Source: Hyphomicrobiales bacterium
GTDB lineage: Bacteria; Pseudomonadota; Alphaproteobacteria; Rhizobiales; Rhizobiaceae
Length of the DNA stretch: 64,000 nt
Assembly (NCBI GenBank): GCA_900472605.1
Contig: UCJD01000060.1
Coordinates: forward strand, 1-64,000
Direction of reading: 5' to 3'
Notes under the pieces: generated by a model
Told to the model about the DNA's origin: nothing
Databases searched by the model: none
The model's input: only the letters and a program-made list of their open reading frames with translations
In this document: in pieces, positions 1 to 8,953 of the stretch
Position numbering within the stretch: the stretch's first letter is position 1
Layout of the letters: each line of letters begins with the position of its first letter
Program-made: the position numbers and the translations under genes

Positions 1-135
1 CCTCAAGGGGGGAGATCGACCCGTTGCGAGGTTTGCGCCAAGCATCGAGGTAGGAGCGAGCGGGTACGCCCATCCGATCTCCCCCCTTGAGGAGGAGATG
101 CCCGGTAGGGAAGAGGGGGGTATCACACCCGATGC
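1..135. repeat. Intergenic repeat-like element with 18-bp inverted repeat
   Basis: Positions 1-18 and 75-92 are perfect inverted copies of each other, separated by 56 nt. The arms carry the G-run/C-run next to CTTGAGG. The flank 93-135 is purine rich with another run of Gs. This style of short GC-rich palindromic intergenic element is common in rhizobial genomes, and I infer that it belongs to one of those families. The window edge cuts the left side, so the full element may be longer. It lies just downstream of the minus-strand dehydratase gene. Confidence 0.5.
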
Positions 136-143
136 GTTTTCGA

Positions 144-1112
144 CTAAAGCGCCAACGCCCTGCCAAACACATCCGCATCGACATTGCCGCCCGACGTCAC
201 CACGATCGCGGTCTCCTCCTGCAACTGCTCGCCATGAAACAGCGCCGCCGCCAGCGCCACCGCGCCGCCCGGTTCGACGACGATCTTCAGGCGCGTGAAG
301 GCCAGTGCCATGGCGCGCAAGGCTTCCTCGTCGGTGACGACGATGCCGGGTCCAGCAAGTCGCTGCAGGATCGGGAAGGTGATGTTGCCCGGTTGCGGGG
401 TGATGATGGCGTCGCAGATCGAGCCGGACATCACGGCATTGCGCTCGATCTGGCCCGAGGCCAACGAGCGGGTGGTGTCGTCGAAGCCTTCGGGCTCGCA
501 GGGACGGACGCGGAAACCGGGCGTGCGGGCTTCCAGCGCTAGCGCGATTCCCGAGGTGAGACCGCCGCCGCCGCAGGGAACCAGCACTTCGGCCGAGGTC
601 ACGCCTTCTTCTTCCGCCTGTTCGGCGATCTCCAGACCGGTCGTGCCCTGGCCGGCGATGACCTGCGGTTCGTCGAAGGGCTTGATCAAGGTCAGCCGGC
701 GCTCCTGCGAGAGGCGCGCGCCGATCGCGTCGCGGTCTTCCGTGGCGCGGTCGTAGAGCACGACCTCGGCGCCGAGCGCGCGGGTATTGGCGATCTTCAG
801 CTTCGGTGCGTCCGAGGGCATGATGATGACGGAAGGGGCGCCGTGCAGCTTGGCTGCAAGGGCAACGCCCTGCGCGTGGTTGCCGGAGGAAAAGGCGATG
901 ACGCCGCGGGCGCGCACCTCGGGTTCCAGCGCCGAGACGGCCGCCCAGCCGCCACGGAACTTGAAGGAGCCGGTATGCTGCAGGCATTCGGCCTTGATGA
1001 ACAGCCGGCGGCCGGCGATCTCGTCGAGAAACGGGGAGGAGAGAAGCGGCGTGCGGCGGGCATGTCCACGCAGGCGGGCGCGGGCGGCGACGATCATTTC
1101 AATGCTGACCAT
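144..1112 (-). CDS. Threonine dehydratase-like PLP enzyme (serine/threonine ammonia-lyase family)
   Basis: This is a 322-residue fold-type II pyridoxal-phosphate enzyme, probably a cytoplasmic threonine or serine dehydratase that gives 2-oxoacid plus ammonia. The PLP lysine lies in GSFKFRGG (about Lys51). The asparagine loop SSGNHAQGVA and the phosphate-binding glycine loop PCGGGGLTSG follow in the normal order. The length fits the short, single-domain catabolic type with no ACT regulatory domain. I chose the ATG at 1112, which is preceded by GAAAGAGC; an in-frame ATG at 1142 would add ten residues. Serine/threo-hydroxyaspartate dehydratase or a racemase of the same fold are possible alternatives, and substrate cannot be decided from sequence alone. 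Confidence 0.85.
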   Translation of the reverse strand: MVSIEMIVAARARLRGHARRTPLLSSPFLDEIAGRRLFIKAECLQHTGSFKFRGGWAAVSALEPEVRARGVIAFSSGNHAQGVALAAKLHGAPSVIIMPSDAPKLKIANTRALGAEVVLYDRATEDRDAIGARLSQERRLTLIKPFDEPQVIAGQGTTGLEIAEQAEEEGVTSAEVLVPCGGGGLTSGIALALEARTPGFRVRPCEPEGFDDTTRSLASGQIERNAVMSGSICDAIITPQPGNITFPILQRLAGPGIVVTDEEALRAMALAFTRLKIVVEPGGAVALAAALFHGEQLQEETAIVVTSGGNVDADVFGRALAL

Positions 1113-1181
1113 GGAAGCTCTTTCGGATGATGACGCGGACATGAATAGGACGCCGCTTTCACGTTGTGAACGGCTGCTTTG

Positions 1182-2261
1182 TCACGGTGACATGAAAAGC
1201 ATCGGCTCCGATGACGGTTGGAGAACAGCCACGTTGCCCTTGTTCCGGCGCCGGTATTCGGAGGGGCTGATGCCGGTCACGCGCAGGAATTCGCGGTTGA
1301 AATTCGACTTGCTGATGAAGCCGCAATCGAACATCAGGCGGGTAACGGGCTCATCGGTCGTTGCCAGCATTTCGCAGGCGGCGCGGATGCGGAAGTCGTT
1401 GACATATTGCGAGACGCTTGCCCCATGCACACGGTTGACCGCGATCGACACGCGGCGGGCGGGAAGGTTCATGCGGCGGGCGATGCGGCCGAGGTTGAGT
1501 TCTGCGTCGCGGTAGAGTTGGCGCGATTGCATGAGATGATCCAGCGCGCGGGCGATGGCGCCGTCTTCTTCCGTTGGAACCGATGTGGCGACAAGTGTCG
1601 GAGGCTGTGGCGTGGGAGCGGGTTCGGCGGACTGGCTGCTGCTGGCGACCGCCGCGGCCGTGCCGAGCGCCAATAGCGAGATGACATTGCCGATCGCGAC
1701 CACGGCGCCGGCATGGGCGCCGCCGGTTCTATAGAAATCCAGGCTGATGACGACATCGGCCACCGCCGAGGCGAGCAGCGCGAAGCCTGTGATCAGCAAG
1801 GAGCGGTAGGAGAGCAGCGCGCCATCGAGCCGCGAGGAGACGAGGCCATCCGGACCGTGGCGGGCGAGCCAGAAGAGGGCGATGCCGTAGAAGGCGAAGG
1901 TAATGGTGATGACAAGGCCGACCGGTTCGCGCCAGAAGGCCATGAGAACGGTGACGAGCAGCGCGGGCAGAAGATGCGGCGAGAGCCGCAGCCATGAAAC
2001 GGGGGTCTCGCGCGCGAGATTGCTGAAGCCGATCCAGGCGAAGGCGGCGATCAGCGCGGCGAGCACGGCCTGGCCGGGGACGAGGGCGATGACGTCGTAG
2101 CCCCAGCGCAGGCCGATCAGCACGGATTGCAGCGCGTACAGCGCCGCCAGGATCAGGAACGGGCGCTTTTCCGGCGACAGGCCGTCGCCGTATCTCACCA
2201 TACGGACAAGCAGGATGACGAGCAGCAATGTGACGACGAAGGGCAGCGGCACGAAGATCAT
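1182..2261 (-). CDS. Membrane-anchored AraC-family transcriptional regulator
   Basis: The 359-residue protein has about six or seven hydrophobic segments in residues 1-210, then a Pro/Thr-rich linker, then a C-terminal AraC-type double helix-turn-helix (about 255-340, ending in the typical FNREFLRVTGISPSEYRRR signature). The architecture predicts an integral inner-membrane sensor that holds its DNA-binding domain in the cytoplasm. It is divergent from an exported protein gene at 2422, with a perfect inverted repeat between them, so local control or autoregulation is plausible. The ligand is unknown. The ribosome site before the ATG is weak. Confidence 0.85.
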   Translation of the reverse strand: MIFVPLPFVVTLLLVILLVRMVRYGDGLSPEKRPFLILAALYALQSVLIGLRWGYDVIALVPGQAVLAALIAAFAWIGFSNLARETPVSWLRLSPHLLPALLVTVLMAFWREPVGLVITITFAFYGIALFWLARHGPDGLVSSRLDGALLSYRSLLITGFALLASAVADVVISLDFYRTGGAHAGAVVAIGNVISLLALGTAAAVASSSQSAEPAPTPQPPTLVATSVPTEEDGAIARALDHLMQSRQLYRDAELNLGRIARRMNLPARRVSIAVNRVHGASVSQYVNDFRIRAACEMLATTDEPVTRLMFDCGFISKSNFNREFLRVTGISPSEYRRRNKGNVAVLQPSSEPMLFMSP

Positions 2262-2305
2262 GGGGTCGGGTCCAGCAACAGACTTGGAGATATGAGCACG
2301 ACAAT

Positions 2306-2349
2306 GACCTCGATCGCAATCGCGGGCGACCCGGATTGCGATCGAGGTC
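2306..2349. promoter_or_regulatory. Perfect 16-bp inverted repeat in divergent promoter region
   Basis: Arms 2306-2321 and 2334-2349 are exact reverse complements (GACCTCGATCGCAATC and its partner) with a 12-nt spacer. The element lies about 45 nt upstream of the AraC-type gene and about 70 nt upstream of the exported-protein gene. There is no T-run on either side, so a terminator is unlikely. I infer an operator or a structured leader. Confidence 0.6.
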
Positions 2350-2421
2350 TCGATTTTGCCTGGCTCCGGCGACCTAGGGGACGCCGTTCGATGGGAGCGG
2401 TTTTATCCAAGGAGACTGACC

Positions 2422-3129
2422 ATGATGATCATCATAACCATTCCCCTGCTGTTGCTGACGTTGGTGTCGAGCTATGCCGATGGCTGGCGAGTGGGCGAAA
2501 CGCTCGACGTCTCGGCGATTCGCTCGGTCGTGATTACGGGCGATGCCAGTTCTATCAGGATCACAACCGATGCCGGCGAGCCCTACCAGGCCGAGACGCG
2601 TGGCCGGCGCGACGGCTGGTTCAGCCGCTGGTATTCGAGCTGGTTCTTCAATGGCTGCGAGGACCAGAGCCGGATGCGGATCGATGGCACGACGCTCAAC
2701 ATCGCGGTGGCATCGACGCGGTGGTTCGACCTTTCGGATTGCTCGCCGGAGGTGAGCGCCAACATTCCGGCCGGCGGATCGGTCGAGATCGACCAGCAGG
2801 CTGTCATGGCGCGGCTCGAGGGGGATTTCGCGAGGCTCGGGCTGACCAGCAAGGCGGCCGATTTGACGCTGTCGGGTCATGCGTCGACGGTGAAGATCGA
2901 CAGCGCGGCGCTCCGGGCGCATCTCGTCTATGACATGCTCAGGGACGACGAGACGATCGACGTCACGGCGCATTCCGTCGACAGCTATCTCGACTTCGGC
3001 AAGCCGGTGCCGGTCGATTATACCGTCACCGCCAATGCCTCGCTGATCGATAGCGCCCGGCCGAGTGTTGCCGGCGCCAAGCCTGCCGTCACCATCAAGG
3101 CGGAGTATGCGCGCACGACAATTCGCTGA
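2422..3129 (+). CDS. Exported protein of unknown function (auto-transporter adhesin-like beta repeat)
   Basis: The 235-residue product starts with a hydrophobic signal peptide (residues 1-18) and probably is cleaved near SYA-DG. The rest looks like a regular beta-rich domain with repeated DLTLSG/VKIDSA-type strands, similar in style to DUF2807/DUF4097 beta-helix proteins; this is a weak resemblance. Two cysteines (in NGCEDQ and LSDCSP) could form a disulfide. The start ATGATG at 2422 follows a strong AAGGAG at 2409-2414, which rules out the longer reading from 2356. It is divergent from the membrane AraC regulator and may be its target. Confidence 0.7.
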   Translation: MMIIITIPLLLLTLVSSYADGWRVGETLDVSAIRSVVITGDASSIRITTDAGEPYQAETRGRRDGWFSRWYSSWFFNGCEDQSRMRIDGTTLNIAVASTRWFDLSDCSPEVSANIPAGGSVEIDQQAVMARLEGDFARLGLTSKAADLTLSGHASTVKIDSAALRAHLVYDMLRDDETIDVTAHSVDSYLDFGKPVPVDYTVTANASLIDSARPSVAGAKPAVTIKAEYARTTIR

Positions 3130-3146
3130 TTGGGCCGATGACGACG

Positions 3147-4892
3147 TCAGTAGCCGCCGGCCGAGCCCTCGGTCGCGCGGCTGTCCATGGCACCGTAATA
3201 GCGGGCGCCACCGCCCTTCGCGATATCGGCGAGGCTTTTGCCGCCGACGAGGATGCCGGCGGCCTGGCCCCAGACGGGCGGACCGCTGCCGTCGTCCATG
3301 GTGTGGCCCATCGCGATCAGCGCTCGGATCGTGTCGGGCGACAGCGCGTAAGGCTCGAAATAGATCTTGTCGGGCTGCCACTGGTGATGGATGCGCGGGG
3401 CGTTGACGGCCTGGCTGATGTCCATGCCGAAATCGACGACATTCAGAAATGCTTCCAGTGTGATGGTGATGATGCGCGAGCCGCCGGGGCTGCCGATCAC
3501 CATGAAGGGCTTGCCATCCTTGGTGATGATGGTCGGGCTCATCGACGAGAGCGGCGTCTTCTTCGGGGCGATGGCATTGGCTTCGCCCTGGACGAGGCCG
3601 TAGAGATTGGGGACACCGGGCTTGGAAGTGAAGTCGTCCATCTCGTTGTTCAAGAGGATGCCGGTACCCGGCGCCACGACGCCGGCGCCGAAGGAGCCGT
3701 TCAGCGTGTAGGTGACGGCCACCGCGTTGCCCTCGTCGTCGATGATCGAGTAGTGCGTGGTCTCGACGCTTTCCTTGGCGCCGAGCGGCTTCAGGTTCGC
3801 CGATGTGCCCGACTTGTTGATGTCGATGCTGGCGCGGATCGCCTTGGCGTAGCTTTTGTCGAGAAGGGTGGTGACCGGGTTGTCGACGAAATCGGGATCG
3901 CCGAGTGCCGCGTTACGGTCGACATAGGCGTAGCGCATGGCCTCGGTCATGAGGTGGACGGTCTCGGCCGAGCCGTAGCCGAGGAAGGAGAGCGGGTAGC
4001 CTTCGAGGATGTTCAGGATCTCGCAGATGATGACGCCGCCGGAGGAGGGCGGGGGCGAGGAGATGATGTCATAGCCGCGATAGCTGCATTCCACCGGCTT
4101 CAGCTCGCGGACCTGGTATTGCTCGAAATCTTGCCTGGCGAGAATGCCGCCCTTGGCCTGGCTCGCCTTGACGATCGCGTCTGCCGGCATGCCCTTGTAG
4201 AAGGCGTCGGTGCCCTTGTCGGATATGCTTGAAAGCACGGCGGCCAGTTCAGGCTGGACCAGCTTTTCTCCCGAGGTGAAGAGCTTGCCGTCAGGCTTGA
4301 GGAAGATCTTTGCGGCGGCCTCGTCCTTGGCCAGCCGCTTGGCGCTGCTTTCGATCGAGGCGACATCGCCCTGTTCCAGCGTGAAGCCGTCCTTGGCATA
4401 GCGGATGGCGGGAGCAAGGAGGTCCTGGCGGGATTTCGTGCCGTATTTCTCGCGCGCGATTTCGAAGCCCATGACCGAACCCGGAACGCCGACGGCCAGA
4501 TAGCCATCGAGGCTGGCGCGGGGCACGATATCGCCTTTGGCGTCGAGATACATGGTCTTGGTGGCGGCGAGCGGCGCGCGTTCGCGGAAGTCCAGGAAGG
4601 TGGACTTGCCATCCTTCATGCGGATCGTCATGAAGCCGCCGCCGCCGATATTGCCGGCGGTCGGATAGACCACGGCGAGCGCATAGCCGACGGCGACCGC
4701 GGCATCCACGGCGTTGCCGCCGTTCCTCAGCACCTCGACGCCGACATCGGTCGCCAGATGCTGGGCGGTGACCACCATGCCGTGCTCGGCCTCGACGGGC
4801 GCGGGCGACGCGGCAAGTGCCGCTGAAAGCGGTGCCAGCGTCAGGGACAGGGCAGCGATGAGGGCTGCGGATTTCATGCGAAGGCGGTCCAT
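3147..4892 (-). CDS. ggt: Gamma-glutamyltransferase (glutathione hydrolase) precursor
   Basis: This periplasmic Ntn-hydrolase cleaves and transfers the gamma-glutamyl group of glutathione. The 581-residue precursor has a signal peptide (residues 1-28, cut after AALA) and is processed to two subunits at the TTHYS site (about Thr378), where the threonine becomes the nucleophile. The family signatures NAVDAAVA, the oxyanion SSPPPSSGG region and GSPGGSRI are all present. The start at 4892 follows GAGGGGAA; a longer reading to 5138 lies in the next gene's coding sequence and has no family similarity. Length matches the bacterial family. It sits 70 nt downstream of the hydrolase gene on the same strand. 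Confidence 0.95.
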   Translation of the reverse strand: MDRLRMKSAALIAALSLTLAPLSAALAASPAPVEAEHGMVVTAQHLATDVGVEVLRNGGNAVDAAVAVGYALAVVYPTAGNIGGGGFMTIRMKDGKSTFLDFRERAPLAATKTMYLDAKGDIVPRASLDGYLAVGVPGSVMGFEIAREKYGTKSRQDLLAPAIRYAKDGFTLEQGDVASIESSAKRLAKDEAAAKIFLKPDGKLFTSGEKLVQPELAAVLSSISDKGTDAFYKGMPADAIVKASQAKGGILARQDFEQYQVRELKPVECSYRGYDIISSPPPSSGGVIICEILNILEGYPLSFLGYGSAETVHLMTEAMRYAYVDRNAALGDPDFVDNPVTTLLDKSYAKAIRASIDINKSGTSANLKPLGAKESVETTHYSIIDDEGNAVAVTYTLNGSFGAGVVAPGTGILLNNEMDDFTSKPGVPNLYGLVQGEANAIAPKKTPLSSMSPTIITKDGKPFMVIGSPGGSRIITITLEAFLNVVDFGMDISQAVNAPRIHHQWQPDKIYFEPYALSPDTIRALIAMGHTMDDGSGPPVWGQAAGILVGGKSLADIAKGGGARYYGAMDSRATEGSAGGY

Positions 4893-4962
4893 GATGTTCC
4901 CCTCGTTGGACTGACATGGAAGATATGGGGTTGCTGACCGGGCAGGCAATGCGCGGCGGGCG

Positions 4963-6039
4963 CTAAGTGCTGCCCTGCAGGTCCGGGGTAGCGACGGGCT
5001 GCGGTGCCGGAGCGGGCTGGGTCTGCAACTTGGCTTCAGGCGCGCCAGCGGCAGCCAGCCTCGCCTCGGAGATTCGCGCGGCGGCCTGCAGGTCGCGGGG
5101 GCGGCCGGCGATTTTTTCCAGCGCGGCGATGGCGACATCGGTTGCGAGGTAATCGGGCTTGTGGCCGACGCCCTTGATCTTCACCAGTTCGGAGCCGACG
5201 ATGTCATGGGCGAGGCCCTGCGAGTGGAGATGTTCCCATACGATGTCATCGCTGTCGCCCGTGATGATCACAGTCGGCGCGGCGATGCGGGAATAGAGAT
5301 GTGACTGCGCCTTGACGTAGTCGAGCAGGCGGCTGAAATCCACGGCGTTGTTATGGAAGGTTGCCGGGCGCAGCACCAGCGAGGGGCCCGTCTTCTCAAT
5401 GTAATCGCCGGGTCTCGGGTTTGGACTGAAGACGTTGATCGTGCCGCGCTCCAGTCGTCTGAGGCCGAGCGGTACGACTAGCGCATGGTTGAAGAGCCAG
5501 CCGATCACGGGGGCGGTGGCGACATGGTAGTACCAATCGATACCCCCGGGCCAAGGATGGGTCGCAGGTGCGAGGAAGAGCAGGCCTGCCGTCTTCTCGG
5601 GATGGCGGACGCCGAAGGCGGCGGCGATGGCGCCGCCGAAGGAGTGGCCGACGATGATCGCCTTGGCGATGCCGCGCTTGTCCATCAGCGCTGCGATGGC
5701 GTCGGCCTGGCCAGAGGGCAGGGCGTTATCGGGCCCGCCGCGCTCGGAGTAGCCGTGGCCGGGCCGATCGACGAAGAGCATTTCGGCGCGGCCGCGCAGA
5801 GGCTCCAGAAAGGCGCCGATCTGGTCGAGCAGGTTGCCGCTGGCGCCGTGGATGAAAACCAGCGACGGCAGGTCGGCGGTTTCGGGGCGCTCGATATGGA
5901 CGGCGTTCATGCGGTAGCCGCCGATGTCGGTCAGCTCGCCGATATTGGGGTAGGCCTGTTCGAACTGGCGGGCCTTATAGGAGGAGTAGCCGATCGCGGC
6001 GGCGACTGGAGCGAGGAAGGCGGAGACGAGGGTAAGCAT
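4963..6039 (-). CDS. Alpha/beta hydrolase, membrane-anchored or secreted
   Basis: A 358-residue alpha/beta-hydrolase-fold protein. The first 20 residues form a hydrophobic segment that may anchor it in the membrane. The oxyanion strand VFIHGASGN, the nucleophile elbow GHSFGG (Ser133), an acid in ITGDSDD and the histidine in VGHKPDYL make a complete catalytic triad. A Pro/Ala/Gln-rich tail follows residue 320. It precedes ggt on the same strand by 70 nt and may be cotranscribed. Substrate is unknown; esterase, lipase or haloperoxidase-like activities are all possible. Confidence 0.85.
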   Translation of the reverse strand: MLTLVSAFLAPVAAAIGYSSYKARQFEQAYPNIGELTDIGGYRMNAVHIERPETADLPSLVFIHGASGNLLDQIGAFLEPLRGRAEMLFVDRPGHGYSERGGPDNALPSGQADAIAALMDKRGIAKAIIVGHSFGGAIAAAFGVRHPEKTAGLLFLAPATHPWPGGIDWYYHVATAPVIGWLFNHALVVPLGLRRLERGTINVFSPNPRPGDYIEKTGPSLVLRPATFHNNAVDFSRLLDYVKAQSHLYSRIAAPTVIITGDSDDIVWEHLHSQGLAHDIVGSELVKIKGVGHKPDYLATDVAIAALEKIAGRPRDLQAAARISEARLAAAGAPEAKLQTQPAPAPQPVATPDLQGST

Positions 6040-6130
6040 GGTTCGACCTGCGGCGGAGACTAACGGAGCATACGTTAGATTGGTTCGCGCGGTTCACCTT
6101 CAAGAGGGGAACCCGTTACACAGTGGTGTG

Positions 6131-6763
6131 TCAGGTGCGGCTGCCGGCGAGCTTTTCGGAGAGCGTGTTCAGCTGTTCCTGCGCATTGCGGTTGGCGGGA
6201 TAGATTTCGAGGAAGCGCTCCCACGCCTTCAGCGCCAGCTGATCGTTGCCGCTGTCGCCGAGGATGGAGGCCATGCCGGCGAGAGCGCCGAAATGGCGCG
6301 GCTCGATATCGAGGACGTGTTCGATATCGGACATCGACTTGCGCATGGCGCCGTTGGTGTAGTTCAGCGTGGCGCGGCGGTTCCAGCTTTCGGAGTAGCC
6401 GGGCTTCAGCGCGATCGCCTGGTCGAGGAAATCGAGTGCGGCGCTGTTGCGCTTCTCCTCGATCGCCTTGTCGGCCCATTGCATCAGCAGATTGACGGTG
6501 GCGCTGCCCGAATCATTCCATTCGGCGCGGATCTCGTTGGCGATGTTGTCGGCCTTGTCGGCGTCGCGCTCGCGCTTCAATGCTGCGAAAAGCTGATCGA
6601 GATGTTCTTTTGGCGAAAGGTTCGCAGCCTGCTGCTCAACGATCTGTTCCTTTTCCCGCGCGGGCGCGGGTTCCTGCGCATTCGCAGGCAAGGCAACTGA
6701 GAGCAGGGCGAGGGAGAGCGGCAGTGCCGCGCAGGTCATGGCCAAAAAACGCATGGCGGGCAT
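6131..6763 (-). CDS. Exported TPR-repeat protein
   Basis: A protein of about 210 residues with a signal peptide ending in ANA-QEP and three or four tetratricopeptide-like helical pairs (for example SAALDFLDQAIALKPGYSESW and the following DIEHVLDIEP). TPRs bind partner proteins; in the periplasm they often serve envelope assembly. Start is uncertain: ATG at 6763 or 6754 gives a clean signal peptide, but a GTG at 6808 has the better ribosome site (GGGAGGG). A 7-bp hairpin (6755-6761 with 6768-6774) spans the ATG at 6763. The specific partner is not visible. Confidence 0.75.
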   Translation of the reverse strand: MPAMRFLAMTCAALPLSLALLSVALPANAQEPAPAREKEQIVEQQAANLSPKEHLDQLFAALKRERDADKADNIANEIRAEWNDSGSATVNLLMQWADKAIEEKRNSAALDFLDQAIALKPGYSESWNRRATLNYTNGAMRKSMSDIEHVLDIEPRHFGALAGMASILGDSGNDQLALKAWERFLEIYPANRNAQEQLNTLSEKLAGSRT

Positions 6764-6871
6764 AATAGCCCGCCAACGCGAAAGATCAAAACACTTTAAC
6801 GGGATCACTAAAGGGACCCTCCCGGACAGGCTCAGGCGCGCAAAGGCTGCCGAGCCATCCGGCCAGCCAAA

Positions 6872-6997
6872 TCAGCCCTGACGAGCCTTGAAGCGTGGGT
6901 TCAGCTTGTTGATGATGTAGATGCGGCCCTTGCGGCGAACCAGGCGGTTGTCACGGTGACGAGCCTTGAGCGACTTGAGCGAATTCTTGATCTTCAT
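6872..6997 (-). CDS. rpmJ: 50S ribosomal protein L36
   Basis: The 41-residue basic protein begins [17 protein letters not shown] and ends NPRFKARQG. It is the longer L36 form that lacks the four zinc ligands (no cysteines), which is usual for alphaproteobacteria. It is a component of the large ribosomal subunit near the peptidyl transferase region. An upstream in-frame reading to 7123 is not conserved and lies in the leader. It is downstream of purK on the same strand, 177 nt away, and is likely transcribed from its own promoter. Confidence 0.95.
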
Positions 6998-7174
6998 TGT
7001 TTTGATCCGCGATGTTGGGGGGAATTCACATTCGCCCGTATCTATTACATTCAAAAGCGCGCTCAGGGCGCGCTCTTCAGGTTGGGCGTGCAGATAACCC
7101 GGCCACTTCTCCGTGTCAACCACGTGACGGTGTTTTTCCCGTGGCAGCGGCCGGTTTTGTCAGGGGAAAACCCC

Positions 7175-8236
7175 TTATTTCCCTGCAAGTGTGGTGACGT
7201 GACCCATCTTGCGGCCGGGTCTCGATTCCGTCTTTCCATAGAGGTGAACCAGCGTGTCGCGCCGCTTCAGCCAGTCCGGAAGATCAAGGATATCGTCGCC
7301 GATGAGGTTCTGCATCACGCAGTCGGAGTGGCGGTCGGCGTTGCCGAGCGGCAGGCCTGTGACAGCGCGGATGTGCTGCTCGAATTGCGAGATCACGCAG
7401 GCCGCTTCCGTCCAGTGGCCGGAATTGTGGACGCGGGGCGCCATCTCGTTAGCAATCAGGCTGCCGTCGGCAAGCGCGAAGAACTCGATGCCGATGACGC
7501 CGACATAGCCGAGCGTTGTCAGAATCTTTTCCGCGGCCTCGCGCGCGGCGTCGGCCGTAGCATCGGATATCGTGGCTGGAACGGTCGAGGTGTGCAGGAT
7601 GCCGTTGCGATGGACGTTTTCGGCCGGGTCGTAGCAGACGACCGTGCCGTCGGTGGCGCGGGCGGCGATGACCGAGATCTCGCGATCGAAGGCTACGAAG
7701 CTCTCGAGGATCAGCGGTACGCTGCCGAGCTCGGCATAGGCGCCATTGGCGCTGTCCGATGCCGAGCGGAAGACTTTCTGTCCCTTGCCGTCATAGCCGA
7801 GGCGGCGGGTCTTCAAGACGCCCTGTCCGCCGAAGTCGGCAAGCGCGGCCTCGAGGTCCGCCTGGCTGTCGACGGTGTGGAACTTCGCCGTCGGAATGCC
7901 GCACTCGTTGATGAAGCGCTTCTCGACGAGACGGTCCTGCGCGGCTTCCAGCGCTTTCGGCGGAGGATAGACCGGCACGGTCTGCGCCAGGGCTTCAGCG
8001 GCCGAGACGGGCACATTCTCGAATTCATAGGTGACGACGTCGCAGCGGGTCGCCAGGTCCTCAAGCGCCGTCGGATCGTCATAGGCGGCGACGATCTGCT
8101 CGTTGGCGACCTGTGCTGCCGGGCAATCGGCCTGCGGCTCGAGGATGATGGTGCGGAAGTTCAGGCGTGCGGCAGCCATGGCCAGCATGCGGCCGAGCTG
8201 GCCGCCGCCGATGATGCCGATCGTTGTGATGCTCAT
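7175..8236 (-). CDS. purK: 5-(carboxyamino)imidazole ribonucleotide synthase
   Basis: PurK uses ATP and bicarbonate to carboxylate AIR to N5-CAIR in de novo purine synthesis. The 353-residue protein shows the N-terminal GGGQLGRMLAMAA dinucleotide-like loop, the ATP-grasp core (LKTRRLGYDGKGQ, GIEFFALADG) and the signature NEMAPRVHNSGHWT. Its start codon overlaps the purE stop by 4 nt (ATGA), which indicates translational coupling in a purEK operon. Length is typical for the family. Confidence 0.97.
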   Translation of the reverse strand: MSITTIGIIGGGQLGRMLAMAAARLNFRTIILEPQADCPAAQVANEQIVAAYDDPTALEDLATRCDVVTYEFENVPVSAAEALAQTVPVYPPPKALEAAQDRLVEKRFINECGIPTAKFHTVDSQADLEAALADFGGQGVLKTRRLGYDGKGQKVFRSASDSANGAYAELGSVPLILESFVAFDREISVIAARATDGTVVCYDPAENVHRNGILHTSTVPATISDATADAAREAAEKILTTLGYVGVIGIEFFALADGSLIANEMAPRVHNSGHWTEAACVISQFEQHIRAVTGLPLGNADRHSDCVMQNLIGDDILDLPDWLKRRDTLVHLYGKTESRPGRKMGHVTTLAGK

Positions 8237-8727
8237 AGGTCGTCCATGGGGTATTCGGCGATGGCGGCACTCTGGCTCTCGCGCCAGTCGTCGAGCCGGT
8301 CGGCCAGGTCTTCGTCGGAAAGCGCCAGAACCGCGGCGGCAAGCAGTGCGGCGTTGATGGCACCGGCCTTGCCGATCGCCAGCGTGCCGACAGGTATGCC
8401 GCCGGGCATCTGAACGATGGACAGCAGGCTGTCCTGACCGGACATGGTCTTCGACTGCACCGGAACGCCGAAGACAGGGAGAGGGGTCATCGAGGCGGTC
8501 ATGCCGGGCAGGTGGGCAGCGCCACCGGCGCCGGCGATGATGACCTTGAAGCCTTCCGACTTGGCGCCCTTGGCGAAATTCACCATGCGATCGGGGGTGC
8601 GGTGTGCTGATATGATGCGCGCGTCATAGGGAATCTCGAGCGCTTCCAGCGTATCGGCAGCATTCTTCATGGTCTCCCAATCGGACTGGCTTCCCATGAT
8701 GATGGCAACGGTTGGTCTGTCTGTCAT
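8233..8727 (-). CDS. purE: 5-(carboxyamino)imidazole ribonucleotide mutase
   Basis: PurE (class I) converts N5-CAIR to CAIR. The 164-residue protein carries the canonical MGSQSDWETM motif, SAHRTPDRM and the GAGGAAHLPGM loop that bind the substrate. The start ATG at 8727 follows a GAGGGAAG-type site; a longer reading to 8805 is not family-like. It precedes purK with a 4-nt overlap, so both work in the same pathway step pair. Start is supported by family length. Confidence 0.97.
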   Translation of the reverse strand: MTDRPTVAIIMGSQSDWETMKNAADTLEALEIPYDARIISAHRTPDRMVNFAKGAKSEGFKVIIAGAGGAAHLPGMTASMTPLPVFGVPVQSKTMSGQDSLLSIVQMPGGIPVGTLAIGKAGAINAALLAAAVLALSDEDLADRLDDWRESQSAAIAEYPMDDL

Positions 8728-8743
8728 CGTCACGTCACTTCCC

Positions 8744-8953
8744 TCAGGCGATGATGTCAGGAATGATCTGATCTTCGAGTTTCGACAGCTTGTCCTTGAT
8801 AACAAGCTTCTTTTTCTTCATGCGCTGAACGCGCAGCGCATCGCAGCCAGTCGCAATCATGGCGTTGATGGCGACATCGTAATCTTCATGCTCCTGGCGC
8901 AGGCGCGCCACGATGAGCCTGACTTCCGCCTGTTCCTGATCCGGCATACGCAT
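8744..8953 (-). CDS. YdcH-like DUF465 protein
   Basis: A 69-residue, highly charged helical protein with the DUF465 signature region near VQRMKKKKLVIKDKLSKLE. Members are small cytoplasmic coiled-coil proteins of unknown function. It lies immediately upstream of purE on the same strand, 16 nt away, and is divergent from a second DUF465 gene at 9177. The role remains unknown. Confidence 0.8.
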   Translation of the reverse strand: MRMPDQEQAEVRLIVARLRQEHEDYDVAINAMIATGCDALRVQRMKKKKLVIKDKLSKLEDQIIPDIIA

